NCBI RefSeq assembly: GCF_030816965.1
Contig: NZ_JAUSYQ010000002.1
Span: forward strand, 7,616,001-7,680,000
Direction: 5' to 3'
DNA from: Streptomyces canus
GTDB lineage: Bacteria; Actinomycetota; Actinomycetes; Streptomycetales; Streptomycetaceae
Length of the DNA: 64,000 nt
The stretch's first letter is position 1; each line of letters opens with the position of its first letter. The notes under the pieces were generated by a model. That model searched no databases and was not told the DNA's origin. It was given only the letters and a program-made list of their open reading frames with translations. The translations under genes and the position numbers were made by a program. Shown here in pieces: positions 44,328 through 53,246 of the stretch.

Positions 44328-45154
44328 CCCGCCGTACGATCGCCCGCGCCCTTGTCTACTTCTCGCTGATCGCCGCGACCCTGGTCGTCCTGCTGCCGCT
44401 CGTGGTCGTCCTCCTCACCTCCCTCAAGTCCGAGAAGGAGATGGCCAACACGAGCGGGGCCCTCGAACTCCCGCACGACCTGCTGAACTTCCACAACTAC
44501 GTGACGGCGTTCCAGGACGGCGAGATGCTCTCCGCCTTCACCAACACGGCGATCATCCTGCTGATCTCGATCGGCGGCACGGTCCTCATCGGCTCGATGA
44601 CGGCCTACGCCATCGACCGGTTCACCTTCCGCTTCAAGAAACTGGTGGTGGCGCTCTTCCTGACGGCCGCCCTGGTCCCCGGCGTCACCACCCAGGTGGC
44701 CACGTTCCAGATCGTCAACAGCTTCGGCATGTTCGACAGCCTCTGGGCCCCGATCGCCCTCTACATGGGCACGGACATCGTCTCGATCTACATCTTTCTG
44801 CAGTTCGTCCGCTCGATCCCGATCTCCCTGGACGAATCGGCCCGCCTGGACGGCGCCAACGCCTTCACGATCTACCGAAAGATCATCTTCCCGCTGCTGA
44901 AGCCGGCGACCGCGACCGTGGTGATCGTGAAGGGCATCACCGTCTACAACGACTTCTACATCCCCTTCCTCTACATGCCCTCGGAAGATCTTGGCGTGAT
45001 CTCGACGTCGCTGTTCCGCTTCCGAGGCCCCTACGCGGCCCACTGGGAGGTCATTTCGGCAGGAGCGGTCCTGGTGATCCTGCCGACCCTGATCGTTTTC
45101 CTGTCGTTGCAGCGCTTCATCTACAACGGCTTCACGCGGGGCGCGACCAGATGA
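44324..45154 (+). CDS. ABC sugar importer permease, MalG type (276 aa)
   Basis: Second permease of the putative mannoside importer. First span YFSLIAATLVVLLPLVVVLL, followed by the MalG-type loop TSLKSEKEMANTSGALE. The EAA motif is in DESARLDGANAFTIYRKIIFP (core ESARLDGANAF). ATGA overlap with the preceding gene. No ATPase gene follows. A degenerate copy of the intergenic repeat begins six bases after the stop. Confidence 0.85.
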   Translation: MTRRTIARALVYFSLIAATLVVLLPLVVVLLTSLKSEKEMANTSGALELPHDLLNFHNYVTAFQDGEMLSAFTNTAIILLISIGGTVLIGSMTAYAIDRFTFRFKKLVVALFLTAALVPGVTTQVATFQIVNSFGMFDSLWAPIALYMGTDIVSIYIFLQFVRSIPISLDESARLDGANAFTIYRKIIFPLLKPATATVVIVKGITVYNDFYIPFLYMPSEDLGVISTSLFRFRGPYAAHWEVISAGAVLVILPTLIVFLSLQRFIYNGFTRGATR

Positions 45155-45159
45155 CCTGC

Positions 45160-45231
45160 CAGGGGCGCGGGGCGGTGCCCATGTGCGGCTACCGCCGCGT
45201 GGGCGCGACCAGCCACCGACAGCCCGCGGCC
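45160..45231. repeat. Degenerate copy of the Streptomyces intergenic repeat
   Basis: CAGGGGCGCGGGG (45160-45172) and GCGCGACCAGCCACCGACAG (from 45203) are the two halves of the repeat seen at 32050. About 30 unrelated bases, including GCGGCTACCGCCGC, separate them. It lies between convergent genes and may serve as a terminator. Confidence 0.55.
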
Positions 45232-45256
45232 GCCGTGTCTCACAGTCCCACGGCGC

Positions 45257-46537
45257 CTAGGCGGAAAGCGCGGCCACCAGCACAGGAGTCACCTGCTCGA
45301 CCTGCCAGGCCCGCGCCCCGTGACCGGCCAACGCCGCCCCGACCGACTCCGCGCTGACCACGGCCGGCGGCTCCCAGCAGACCCGCCGCACCGTGTCCGG
45401 AGTGATCAGGTTCTCCTGAGGCATGTTCAGCGACTCGGCCAACGCGGAAACCGCAGCCCGCGCAGCGGACAGCCTCGCGGCCGCTGCGGGATCCTTGTCG
45501 GCCCAGGCCCGCGGCGGCGGAGGTCCGGTGAGCGGTTGCCCGGGCTGCGGCAGCTGTGTCTCGGGAAGGGCCTTGGCCCGGTCCACCGCGGCCTGCCACT
45601 GCTCCAGCTGCCGTCGTCCCATCCGATGCCCGAACCCGTTCAAGGCGGCCAGCGCATGCACATTGGCCGGCACGGAGAGCGCCGCCTCGACGATCGCCGC
45701 ATCGGACAGCACCTTGCCCGGCGACACATCCCGCCGCTGGGCGATACGGTCCCGTGCCTCCCACAGTTCCCGCACGACGGCCAGCTGCCGACGCCGCCGC
45801 ACCTTGTGCATCCCGGAGGTCCGACGCCAGGGATCCTTGCGCGGCTCGGCCGGCGGAGCCGAAGCGATCGCGTCGAACTCCTGAAGCGCCCACTCCAGCT
45901 TCCCCTGCCGGTCGAGCTCCTTCTCCAGCGCGTCGCGCAGGTCGACGAGAAGCTCCACGTCGAGGGCGGCGTACCGCAGCCACGGCTCGGGCAGCGGGCG
46001 GGTCGACCAGTCGACGGCCGAGTGCCCCTTCTCCAGTACGAAGCCCAGCACTCCTTCGACCATCGCGCCGAGCCCGACCCGGGGGAACCCGGCGATCCGC
46101 CCGGCCAGCTCGGTGTCGAACAGTCGCGAGGGCACCATGCCTATTTCGCGGAGACAGGGAAGGTCCTGCGTGGCGGCGTGCAGCACCCACTCCACACCGG
46201 AGAGGGCCTCGCCGAGGCCCGAGAGATCGGGACAGGCCACGGGGTCGATCAGCGCGCTCCCCGCACCCGCGCGGCGCAGCTGGACGAGATACGCGCGCTG
46301 TCCGTAGCGGTAGCCGGACGCCCGCTCGGCGTCGACGGCGACGGGGCCGGAGCCTGCGCCGAACGCGGCGATCACCTCGGCGAGCGAGTCCTCGTCGGCG
46401 ATCACGGGCGGAATGCCCTCGCGCGGCTCCAGCAGAGGGATCGGCGCCTCCGCTGCAGAAGATCCGCCATCGTCCGGAGGGCCGCCTCCGGTGGTTCGCA
46501 GTGAAACGTCTGCTGCGGTCTCTTGGGCGTCGGTCAC
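45257..46537 (-). CDS. rnd: Ribonuclease D family 3'-5' exonuclease (426 aa)
   Basis: Trims 3' ends of tRNA and other small RNAs. The DEDD site is visible: Asp and Glu in VAVDAERASGYRYGQRAYLV, Asp in HAATQDLPCL, and Tyr/Asp in RYAALDVELLVDLRD. An HRDC domain follows (QLAVVRELWEARDRIAQRRD, about residues 250-320). A C-terminal extension with a Pro-rich linker is usual in actinobacteria. Start GTG at 46537; no strong ribosome site is seen. Neighbouring whiI is separated by several hairpins. Confidence 0.9.
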   Translation of the reverse strand: MTDAQETAADVSLRTTGGGPPDDGGSSAAEAPIPLLEPREGIPPVIADEDSLAEVIAAFGAGSGPVAVDAERASGYRYGQRAYLVQLRRAGAGSALIDPVACPDLSGLGEALSGVEWVLHAATQDLPCLREIGMVPSRLFDTELAGRIAGFPRVGLGAMVEGVLGFVLEKGHSAVDWSTRPLPEPWLRYAALDVELLVDLRDALEKELDRQGKLEWALQEFDAIASAPPAEPRKDPWRRTSGMHKVRRRRQLAVVRELWEARDRIAQRRDVSPGKVLSDAAIVEAALSVPANVHALAALNGFGHRMGRRQLEQWQAAVDRAKALPETQLPQPGQPLTGPPPPRAWADKDPAAAARLSAARAAVSALAESLNMPQENLITPDTVRRVCWEPPAVVSAESVGAALAGHGARAWQVEQVTPVLVAALSA

Positions 46538-46563
46538 ATGTCAAGGGTATCTGTGTATGGACA

Positions 46564-46597
46564 GCGCCTGCCGACGGAACGTTCCGTCGGCAGGCGC
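46564..46597. terminator. 34-bp perfect palindrome between whiI and rnd
   Basis: GCGCCTGCCGACGGAAC is directly followed by its exact complement, giving a 17-bp stem with a minimal loop. It separates the whiI and rnd transcripts. Confidence 0.8.
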
Positions 46598-46636
46598 CTG
46601 AGGGTCGTAAACCAGTCAGCCCGGTGAAAAGCTCTG

Positions 46637-46673
46637 GTTCACGTCCGTGAACAGCGAGGCTCGAAAGAGCCTC
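46637..46673. terminator. Two hairpins at the 3' end of whiI
   Basis: GTTCACG/CGTGAAC (46637-46652) and GAGGCTC-GAAA-GAGCCTC (46656-46673) lie side by side. The second reaches into the whiI stop codon and has a GNRA-type tetraloop on the plus strand. Together with the palindrome at 46564 this makes three hairpins within 110 bp. Confidence 0.55.
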
Positions 46674-47334
46674 AGTGGATGATGCCGGTACGGAGGGCCA
46701 CCGCCACCATGCCGGCGCGGTCTCCCGTGCCGAGCTTGCGGGCGATCCGGGCGAGGTGGCTCTTGACGGTCAGTGCGGACAGGCCCATCGAGACGCCGAT
46801 CGCCTTGTTCGACTGCCCTTCGGCCACCAGCCGCAGTACTTCGACCTCACGGCCGGAGAGTTCGCGGTAGCCACCCGGGTGACTCGGGGCACCCGGGGGG
46901 CGGCGGTGCATACGGGCGGCGGCGGAGCCGATGGGGGCGGCGCCAGGCCGGGTGGGGAGCCCGACGTTGGTGCGGGTGCCGGTGACGACGTAGCCCTTGA
47001 CGCCGCCCGCGAGGGCGTTGCGCACGGCGCCGATGTCGTCGGCCGCGGAGAGGGCGAGGCCGTTGGGCCAGCCCGCGGCGCGGGTCTCGGACAGCAGGGT
47101 CAGGCCGGAGCCGTCGGGAAGGTGGACATCGGCGACGCAGATGTCTCTGGGGTTGCCGATTCGGGGACGGGCCTCCGCCACGGACGAGGCTTCAATGACA
47201 TCGCGCACACCGAGCGCCCAGAGGTGACGGGTGACGGTGGATCGGACACGCGGGTCGGCCACGACCACCATGGCGGTGGGCTTGTTCGGGCGGTAGGCGA
47301 CCAGGCTTGCGGGCTGCTCGAGGAGAACGGACAC
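46672..47334 (-). CDS. whiI: Atypical response regulator WhiI (220 aa)
   Basis: Sporulation regulator with an N-terminal receiver and C-terminal LuxR-type helix-turn-helix (LSGREVEVLRLVAEGQSNKAIG...LTVKSHL, about 159-212). I recognise the protein as WhiI (S. coelicolor SCO6029), known to act with BldM in late development. The receiver keeps Asp69 and Lys113, but the N-terminal acidic pair is reduced to Ala26-Asp27, so phosphorylation is doubtful. No kinase gene is adjacent. The GTG at 47334 has AGGAGG upstream. The upstream region 47400-47440 is AT-rich (GAGTAACAATTAGTGCAATT). Confidence 0.87.
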   Translation of the reverse strand: MSVLLEQPASLVAYRPNKPTAMVVVADPRVRSTVTRHLWALGVRDVIEASSVAEARPRIGNPRDICVADVHLPDGSGLTLLSETRAAGWPNGLALSAADDIGAVRNALAGGVKGYVVTGTRTNVGLPTRPGAAPIGSAAARMHRRPPGAPSHPGGYRELSGREVEVLRLVAEGQSNKAIGVSMGLSALTVKSHLARIARKLGTGDRAGMVAVALRTGIIH

Positions 47335-47545
47335 CGGGCCTCCTGGGGTGCGGGACGGCTTGGAAGGTCACAGACGTCTTCGGCACCGAACCCGGCGTCC
47401 TTTAGAGAATGATCACGATCTAGTGAGTAACAATTAGTGCAATTCGGACGTACGGTCGATCGTTCGGTGAACATATCGGTTCGTTCGACGGCCCACTCCT
47501 GACTGAAAGTGGCCGTATCGACAAATTGATGCTCCGTGTGGGTGG

Positions 47546-48214
47546 TCAGCGCGCCTGCGGGTCCCGCCGCTGTGGCAACGTCACGATCGACGCGTCACCC
47601 GGACCGGCCGGCGGCAGACCCGCGACCTGGGCCAGCAGGTCGCACCAGGAGGTGAGGTGCCCCGCCGTGTCCGGCACGCCGCCCAGGCCCTCGCGGGGCG
47701 TCCAGGAGGCCCGGATCTCGATCTGCGAGGTCGCGGGGCGCTCGGACAGACCACCGAAGTAGTGCGAGCTCGCGCGCGTGACGGTGCCGCTCGGTTCGCC
47801 GTACGACAGCCCGCGCGCCGAGAGCGCGCCCGTCAGCCACGACCAGCACACCTCGGGCAGCAGCGGGTCGGCGGCCATCTCCGCCTCCAGCTCCGCGCGC
47901 ACGAGCGTCACCAGCCGGAAGGTGCCCCGCCAGGCGTCGTGGCCGTCCGGGTCGTGCAGCAGGACGAGCCGCCCGTCGGCGAGGTCCTGGTCGCCGTCGA
48001 CGACGGTGGCCTCCAGCGCGTACGCGTGCGGGGCGAGCCGCTGTGGGGCCCGTGTCGGCTCGATCTCGATCTGCGGCCGCAGCCGACTGCCACGCAGGGC
48101 CTGAACCGCGGCCTGGAAAGCCGGCGGAGCCGCAGCGCCGCCATCCCGGTCCCCTTCCTTCGCGTCGTCCATCCCACCAGCGCCGTCCGACAGTCGTCCT
48201 TGAGCCGCAGCCAT
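47546..48214 (-). CDS. DUF3000 family protein (222 aa)
   Basis: Conserved actinobacterial protein of unknown function. After a variable Asp/Gly-rich N-terminus, the conserved block begins with FQAAVQALRGSRLRPQIEIE and includes HAYALEATVVDGDQDLADGR and SSHYFGGLSERPATSQIEIR. It ends with SWCDLLAQVAGLPP. ATG at 48214 lacks a clear ribosome site; an ATG 14 codons later is an alternative. It is divergent from hemE, as in S. coelicolor by memory. No catalytic motif is evident. Confidence 0.8.
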   Translation of the reverse strand: MAAAQGRLSDGAGGMDDAKEGDRDGGAAAPPAFQAAVQALRGSRLRPQIEIEPTRAPQRLAPHAYALEATVVDGDQDLADGRLVLLHDPDGHDAWRGTFRLVTLVRAELEAEMAADPLLPEVCWSWLTGALSARGLSYGEPSGTVTRASSHYFGGLSERPATSQIEIRASWTPREGLGGVPDTAGHLTSWCDLLAQVAGLPPAGPGDASIVTLPQRRDPQAR

Positions 48215-48330
48215 GCGGGAAGGTTAAAGGGAAGGGCGGCGTGGTGCCGCCCTAGACACCCGGACTTGGCTCCATGCCCACACAGACACCGCGCGCTCGG
48301 CACTCGTCGCACCGTGCGAGACTTTCCGAC

Positions 48331-49386
48331 GTGAGTGCACCTGAGACGCCGCCGTCAGCCACCTACGACTCCGCCTTCCTCAAGGCGTGTCGCCGGGAAC
48401 CCGTCCCGCATACCCCCGTGTGGTTCATGCGGCAGGCCGGGCGCTCGCTGCCGGAGTACCGCAAGGTCCGCGAGGGCATCCCGATGCTCGAGTCCTGCAT
48501 GCGGCCCGAGCTGGTCACCGAGATCACCCTCCAGCCGGTCCGCCGCCACAACGTGGACGCGGCGATCTACTACAGCGACATCGTCGTCCCGCTGAAGGCC
48601 ATCGGCGTCGACCTCGACATCAGGCCCGGCGTCGGCCCGGTCGTCGAGAACCCGATCCGCACCCGCGCCGACCTGGCTCAACTGCGCGACCTCACCCCCG
48701 AGGACGTCTCCTACGTCACCGAGGCCATCGGTCTGCTGACCCGCGAGCTCGGCCCGACCCCCCTCATCGGTTTCGCGGGCGCCCCTTTCACCCTCGCGAG
48801 TTACCTCGTCGAGGGCGGCCCGTCCCGCACGTACGAGAACGCCAAGGCGATGATGTACGGCGACCCCGAGCTGTGGGCGGACCTGCTCGACCGCCTCGCC
48901 GAGATCACCGCCGTCTTCCTGAAGGTCCAGATCGAGGCCGGCGCCTCCGCGGTCCAGCTCTTCGACTCGTGGGCCGGCGCCCTCGCCCCCGTCGACTACC
49001 GCCGCTCGGTCCTGCCCGCCTCCGCGAAGGTCTTCAAGGCGGTCGAGGGGTACGGCGTCCCCCGCATCCACTTCGGCGTCGGATGCGGCGAACTGCTGAA
49101 GCTCATGGGCGAGGCCGGCGCGGACGTCGTCGGCGTCGACTGGCGCGTCCCGCTCGACGAGGCCGCCCGCCGCGTCGGCCCCGGCAAGGCGCTCCAGGGC
49201 AACCTCGACCCGACGGTCCTGTTCGCCTCCACGGAGGCGGTCGAGGCCAAGACCCGCGAAGTCCTGGACTCGGCCGAGGGCCTGGAAGGCCATGTCTTCA
49301 ACCTCGGCCACGGCGTCATGCCGTCCACCGACCCGGACGCCCTGACCCGTCTCGTGGATTACGTCCACACGCACACCACCCGCTGA
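48331..49386 (+). CDS. hemE: Uroporphyrinogen decarboxylase (351 aa)
   Basis: Decarboxylates uroporphyrinogen III to coproporphyrinogen III in heme synthesis. The N-terminal motif [16 protein letters not shown] carries the substrate-binding Arg residues. [16 protein letters not shown] and [17 protein letters not shown] are diagnostic, and the active-site Asp is in the YSDI segment. The end [12 protein letters not shown] is conserved. I chose the GTG at 48331, which gives the usual family length; an ATG at 48274 adds 19 Arg/Ser-rich residues. The product feeds HemG and HemQ, encoded 4-6 kb downstream. Confidence 0.94.
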   Translation: MSAPETPPSATYDSAFLKACRREPVPHTPVWFMRQAGRSLPEYRKVREGIPMLESCMRPELVTEITLQPVRRHNVDAAIYYSDIVVPLKAIGVDLDIRPGVGPVVENPIRTRADLAQLRDLTPEDVSYVTEAIGLLTRELGPTPLIGFAGAPFTLASYLVEGGPSRTYENAKAMMYGDPELWADLLDRLAEITAVFLKVQIEAGASAVQLFDSWAGALAPVDYRRSVLPASAKVFKAVEGYGVPRIHFGVGCGELLKLMGEAGADVVGVDWRVPLDEAARRVGPGKALQGNLDPTVLFASTEAVEAKTREVLDSAEGLEGHVFNLGHGVMPSTDPDALTRLVDYVHTHTTR

Positions 49387-49387
49387 C

Positions 49388-50215
49388 TCACCAGGTGTGC
49401 CGGGGCCGCGCCTTCCTGCCGAACAGCAGGCCGCGCGGTTCCGGCGGCGGGGGAGTGCCCGGTTTGAGCGGCCAGGCCAGCAGCATCCCGACGAGGAAGC
49501 CCACGACGTGCGCCGCGTACGCCACCGTGCCGGCGGCGGAGACGCCCTCGCCGGAGGAGTACACCGCCTGCAGCACGAACCAGAAGCCCAGCACCAGCCA
49601 GGCCGGCAGTCTGAGCGGAAGGAAGACCAGGAAGGGCACCAGGACCCACACCCTGGCCTTCGGATACAGCACCAGATAGGCGCCCAGAACCCCGGCGATG
49701 GCCCCGGACGCACCGATCAGCGGGTCGCCCGAGTCGTCGTTGAGGAGCGCGAAGCCGTACGACGCCGCGTAGCCGCAGACGACGTAGAACAGCGCGAAGC
49801 GCACATGCCCCATACGGTCCTCGACGTTGTTGCCGAAGATCAGCAGGAACAGCATGTTACCCAGCAGGTGCAGCCAGCCGCCGTGCAGGAACATCGCCGT
49901 GAGGACCGACAGCGCGGGGGACTTGTCGTAGTCCGGCGGGGCCACCACACAGCCCGCCGAGCCCTGCGCGCTCGTGCCTACGTCGCCCGTGGGGACCAGC
50001 CGCGGCATCTGATGGTGGATCAACTCCTGTGGGACCGCCGCGTAGTGGTCCAGGAAAGCCTGGAGATGGCACAGCTGCGACAGGCTGCTGTCGCCCGCCA
50101 CGGAGCCGGCCAGGCCGGGCGTGAACAGGAACACGAGGACGTTCGCGGCGATGAGCGCGTACGTCACCACGGGGGTACGGCGCACAGGGTTCACGTCATG
50201 GACGGGGATGACCAC
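49388..50215 (-). CDS. Rhomboid intramembrane serine protease (275 aa)
   Basis: Cleaves membrane proteins within the bilayer. The catalytic Ser is in LIGASGAIAGVLGAYLV and the His in AYAAHVVGFLVGMLLA. The HGGWLHLLGNMLFLLIFG motif on the preceding helix is present. Six or seven spans are predicted. A large loop after span 1 (about 100 residues, with two cysteines) is typical of actinobacterial members. Start uncertain: GTG at 50215 is used; an ATG at 50299 would add 28 residues. The gene is convergent with hemE with one base between the stops. Confidence 0.87.
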   Translation of the reverse strand: MVIPVHDVNPVRRTPVVTYALIAANVLVFLFTPGLAGSVAGDSSLSQLCHLQAFLDHYAAVPQELIHHQMPRLVPTGDVGTSAQGSAGCVVAPPDYDKSPALSVLTAMFLHGGWLHLLGNMLFLLIFGNNVEDRMGHVRFALFYVVCGYAASYGFALLNDDSGDPLIGASGAIAGVLGAYLVLYPKARVWVLVPFLVFLPLRLPAWLVLGFWFVLQAVYSSGEGVSAAGTVAYAAHVVGFLVGMLLAWPLKPGTPPPPEPRGLLFGRKARPRHTW

Positions 50216-50351
50216 AAGGAAGTAGTGCCCGCGATGGGCCCCGCGAATCGGTGGCGCGTCGGTGAACACCCGCGCGCACGCGTGCGTATGTCTCCTCAAC
50301 CGCCCGCGGCACGGGGAAGGCGGGCCGCGGGGACTACGTGAGGAACCACCG

Positions 50352-50672
50352 ATGAACGACCGAATTGCTCCTCCGATGCACGCTCTTCCCGACGGTGAGG
50401 CCGAGATCTCCCTGGTGCTGCGGCTGCCGTGGGAGGACGTGGCCAGGCTCGGTCAGGAGGCCGGCCGGCTGGCCTCGCAGATGCAGCGGCCGGTGACGCT
50501 CGACGAGGCGGTGAGCAACCGGCTCAGGACCACGCGGCCCGCCTCGCACGCCAAGCCGGCGGGTGAGCAGCCGGCCGCGATGCCCGCCAGCGCCTCCATC
50601 TCCTCGCTGCCGCCCAGGCCGCCGGCCGACCAGGCCCGCCAGGCCATCGAACGCATCAACGGAACGGCGTAG
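50352..50672 (+). CDS. Conserved hypothetical protein (106 aa)
   Basis: Unrecognised. The N-terminal half is ordered (ISLVLRLPWEDVARLGQEAG, then RPVTLDEAVSNRL) and the C-terminal half is Pro/Ala/Ser-rich, ending in a short helix (DQARQAIERINGTA). The LRLPWEDVARL segment looks like a helix that could bind another protein. ATG at 50352 with AGGA eight bases upstream. It is divergent from the rhomboid gene and nearly abuts the convergent reductase gene. No membrane segment or signal. Confidence 0.6.
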   Translation: MNDRIAPPMHALPDGEAEISLVLRLPWEDVARLGQEAGRLASQMQRPVTLDEAVSNRLRTTRPASHAKPAGEQPAAMPASASISSLPPRPPADQARQAIERINGTA

Positions 50673-50675
50673 CCG

Positions 50676-52070
50676 TCAGGAGGCCCGCACCTTCGCGGCG
50701 GCCTTCCTGGCCGCCACCAGCACCGGATCCCACACCGGGCTGAACGGCGGCGCGTACCCCAGGTCCAGGGCCGTCATCTGCTCCACCGTCATCCCCGCCG
50801 TCAGGGCCACCGCGGCGATGTCGACCCTCTTGCCCGCGCCCTCTCTCCCGACGATCTGCACGCCGAGCAGCCGCCCCGTGCGGCGCTCGGCGAGCATCTT
50901 CACCGTCATGGGGGAGGCGCCCGGGTAGTAGCCGGCCCGGCTGGTGGACTCGATCGTGACCGACACGAACTGGAGGCCCACCCGACGCGCGTCCTTCTCG
51001 CGCAGGCCGCTCCGGGCGATCTCCAGGTCGCAGACCTTGCTGACGGCCGTGCCGACGACCCCGGGGAAGGTGGCGTAGCCGCCGCCGACGCCCGTGCCGA
51101 TGACCTGGCCGTGCTTGTTGGCGTGGGTGCCCAGCGCGATGTGCCGCTCCTGCCCCGAGACCAGGTCGAGGACCTCGACGCAGTCGCCGCCCGCCCAGAT
51201 GTTCTCGTGGCCGCGCACCCGCATCGCGAGGTCCGTCAGGAGACCGCCGTGGCTGCCCAGCGGCAGACCGGCCGCCTTCGCGAGCGTCGTCTCCGGGCGT
51301 ACGCCGATGCCGAGCACCACCACGTCCGCCGGGTACTCGGCGTTCTCCGTGGCCACCGCCCGCACCCGGCCGTCCTCGCCCGTGAGCACCTTGGTCACCG
51401 CGGCGTCGTCGACCATGGTGATGCCCAGACCCTCCATGGCCTCGTGCACCAGGCGGCCCATGTCCGGGTCGAGCGTGGACATGGGCTCGCTGCCCCGGTT
51501 GACCACCGTCACCTCGTACCCGCGGTTGATCAGCGCCTCGGCCATCTCCACACCGATGTACCCGGCGCCCACCACCACCGCCTTGCGGCCACGCGTGTGT
51601 GCCAGCGTGTCGATGAGCGCCTGGCCGTCGTCGAGCGTCTGCACCCCGTGCACACCGGGGGCGTCGACTCCCGGCATGTCGGGGCGGATCGGGCGGGCGC
51701 CGGTCGCGATCACGAGTTTGTCGTACGACGTCCAGGACTCGGCCCCCGACTCGAGGTCACGCGCGCGTACCCGCTGTCGGCCGACGTCGATCTCCATGAC
51801 CTCGGTGCGCATGCGCAGATCGATGTCACGGGCCCGGTGCTCCTCGGGCGTACGGGCGATCAACTGGTCCGGCTCGGTGACGTCCCCGCCCACCCAGTAC
51901 GGGATGCCGCAGGCCGAGTAGGAGGTGAAGTGGCCCCGCTCGAACGCCACGATCTCCAGTTCGTCGGGGCCCTTCAACCGGCGTGCCTGCGACGCCGCGG
52001 ACATCCCCGCGGCGTCGCCGCCGATGACGACCAGACGTTCCCTCGTGTCCCGCGTACGGCTCATGTTCAT
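50676..52070 (-). CDS. CoA-disulfide reductase-like FAD/NAD(P) oxidoreductase (464 aa)
   Basis: Pyridine-nucleotide disulfide reductase with two Rossmann motifs: VVIGGDAAGMSAASQARRL for FAD and VVVGAGYIGVEMAEALINRG for NAD(P)H. The single redox Cys lies in TSYSACGIPYWVGG, as in CoA-disulfide reductases and NADH oxidases. The C-terminal dimerisation domain begins near ATFPGVVGTAVSKV. Streptomyces use mycothiol rather than CoA as main thiol, so the true substrate is uncertain. ATG at 52070 with a second ATG two codons later; no clear ribosome site. Confidence 0.82.
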   Translation of the reverse strand: MNMSRTRDTRERLVVIGGDAAGMSAASQARRLKGPDELEIVAFERGHFTSYSACGIPYWVGGDVTEPDQLIARTPEEHRARDIDLRMRTEVMEIDVGRQRVRARDLESGAESWTSYDKLVIATGARPIRPDMPGVDAPGVHGVQTLDDGQALIDTLAHTRGRKAVVVGAGYIGVEMAEALINRGYEVTVVNRGSEPMSTLDPDMGRLVHEAMEGLGITMVDDAAVTKVLTGEDGRVRAVATENAEYPADVVVLGIGVRPETTLAKAAGLPLGSHGGLLTDLAMRVRGHENIWAGGDCVEVLDLVSGQERHIALGTHANKHGQVIGTGVGGGYATFPGVVGTAVSKVCDLEIARSGLREKDARRVGLQFVSVTIESTSRAGYYPGASPMTVKMLAERRTGRLLGVQIVGREGAGKRVDIAAVALTAGMTVEQMTALDLGYAPPFSPVWDPVLVAARKAAAKVRAS

Positions 52071-52097
52071 GCGAACACGCTACGAGGGCGCGGCATT

Positions 52098-53087
52098 TCA
52101 GTCCTGCTCGCCCCGCTCCTGCTCCCGCCCCGGATCCGGGACAGGGCGTGCCATGGGCAGCGGGCCCAGAGCGGTCGAGGCGGCCGCGGGCGCCGGCCGG
52201 CGCGGCAGCCGGGGCCGGATCAGCCGCAGCCACACCAGCACGATCAGCGCGACCGCCGCCAGGAACGGCAGTACCGCGGCCAGCGCCACCACGACCCAGC
52301 GCAGCATGGTCACGAACGCGTCCCAGCCGCCCGCGAGCGCGTCGACGACGCCGGGGTCGTCGTCCTTCTCGGTCTTGGCGACGGGCGACTCGGACAGGGA
52401 CAGGGTGATGGTGGCCAGGCTCGTGCGGTCCTTGAGGGACGCCTGGCGGGCGAGCAGTGACTCCAGGTCGGCCTGACGGGTGCTCAGTTCGCCCTCCAGG
52501 GTCACCACGTCGCTCAGCTTGGTCGCCTTGTCCATCAGCTCCCGGATCCGCGCCACACTCGCGCGCTGCGTCGCGATCCGGCTCTCCACGTCGACGACCT
52601 GGTCGGTGACGTCCTGCGCGTTCGCGGTGCGCTCCAGGAGCTTGCCCGCGCCCTCCAGGTCGGCGAGGACCTCGTCGTATTTCTCGACGGGCACCCGCAG
52701 CACCACCTCCGTCTGCTCCCGGCCCTCCTCGTCGCGGGAGGTGGACTCCTTGCCGACGAATCCGCCCGCGTTCTCGGTGGCGGTGCGGGCCGCGGCGAGC
52801 GCCTTCGGCACCTTCTTGACCTGCACGGTCAGCGTGGCGGTGCGGATGATGTGGTTCGCGGTGGGAGCGGGCGCCTGGGAGGCCTGTTTGCCGCCCGCGC
52901 CGTCGGCGTCGCCGGCCGCGCCCTCCGCCTGACTCTGCGCCGCCTTGTCGTCGGACAGGGCGCTGCCGCCGCTGTCGCTGCTGTCGGCGCCTGCGCTGCA
53001 CCCGGTCAGGGCGAGGCCCGCGGCGAGCAGGAGGCCGGCCAGGGCCCGCGCGGGCCGTACGGAACGTCGTGATCGTGATGTGTGCAT
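52098..53087 (-). CDS. DUF4349 lipoprotein (329 aa)
   Basis: Membrane-anchored protein of unknown function. The signal ALAGLLLAAGLALTGC ends in a lipobox. A Ser/Ala/Asp-rich linker leads to the DUF4349 domain, with IIRTATLTVQVKKVPKAL and QVVDVESRIATQRASVARI. A coiled coil of about 60 residues follows (KLSDVVTLEGELSTRQADLE). A C-terminal span (WVVVALAAVLPFLAAVALIV) is followed by an Arg/Pro-rich cytoplasmic tail. ATG at 53087 with GGGGGGAC upstream. Being anchored at both ends, it probably spans the cell-envelope face. Confidence 0.82.
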   Translation of the reverse strand: MHTSRSRRSVRPARALAGLLLAAGLALTGCSAGADSSDSGGSALSDDKAAQSQAEGAAGDADGAGGKQASQAPAPTANHIIRTATLTVQVKKVPKALAAARTATENAGGFVGKESTSRDEEGREQTEVVLRVPVEKYDEVLADLEGAGKLLERTANAQDVTDQVVDVESRIATQRASVARIRELMDKATKLSDVVTLEGELSTRQADLESLLARQASLKDRTSLATITLSLSESPVAKTEKDDDPGVVDALAGGWDAFVTMLRWVVVALAAVLPFLAAVALIVLVWLRLIRPRLPRRPAPAAASTALGPLPMARPVPDPGREQERGEQD

Positions 53088-53246
53088 GCGGGCGTCCCCC
53101 CGAGGGTCGTGAACAACTGACGCTCCTTCGACGCCGGAGCGGGTGCGAACGTTGGACTTCGGTGGTTCCGATGCGGTCACGGTCGGGACTCGTGAAGGAC
53201 ACCGGGCCGCCGTCGGACTGTCAGTGGGGTCTGAGAGGCTGGGGCC

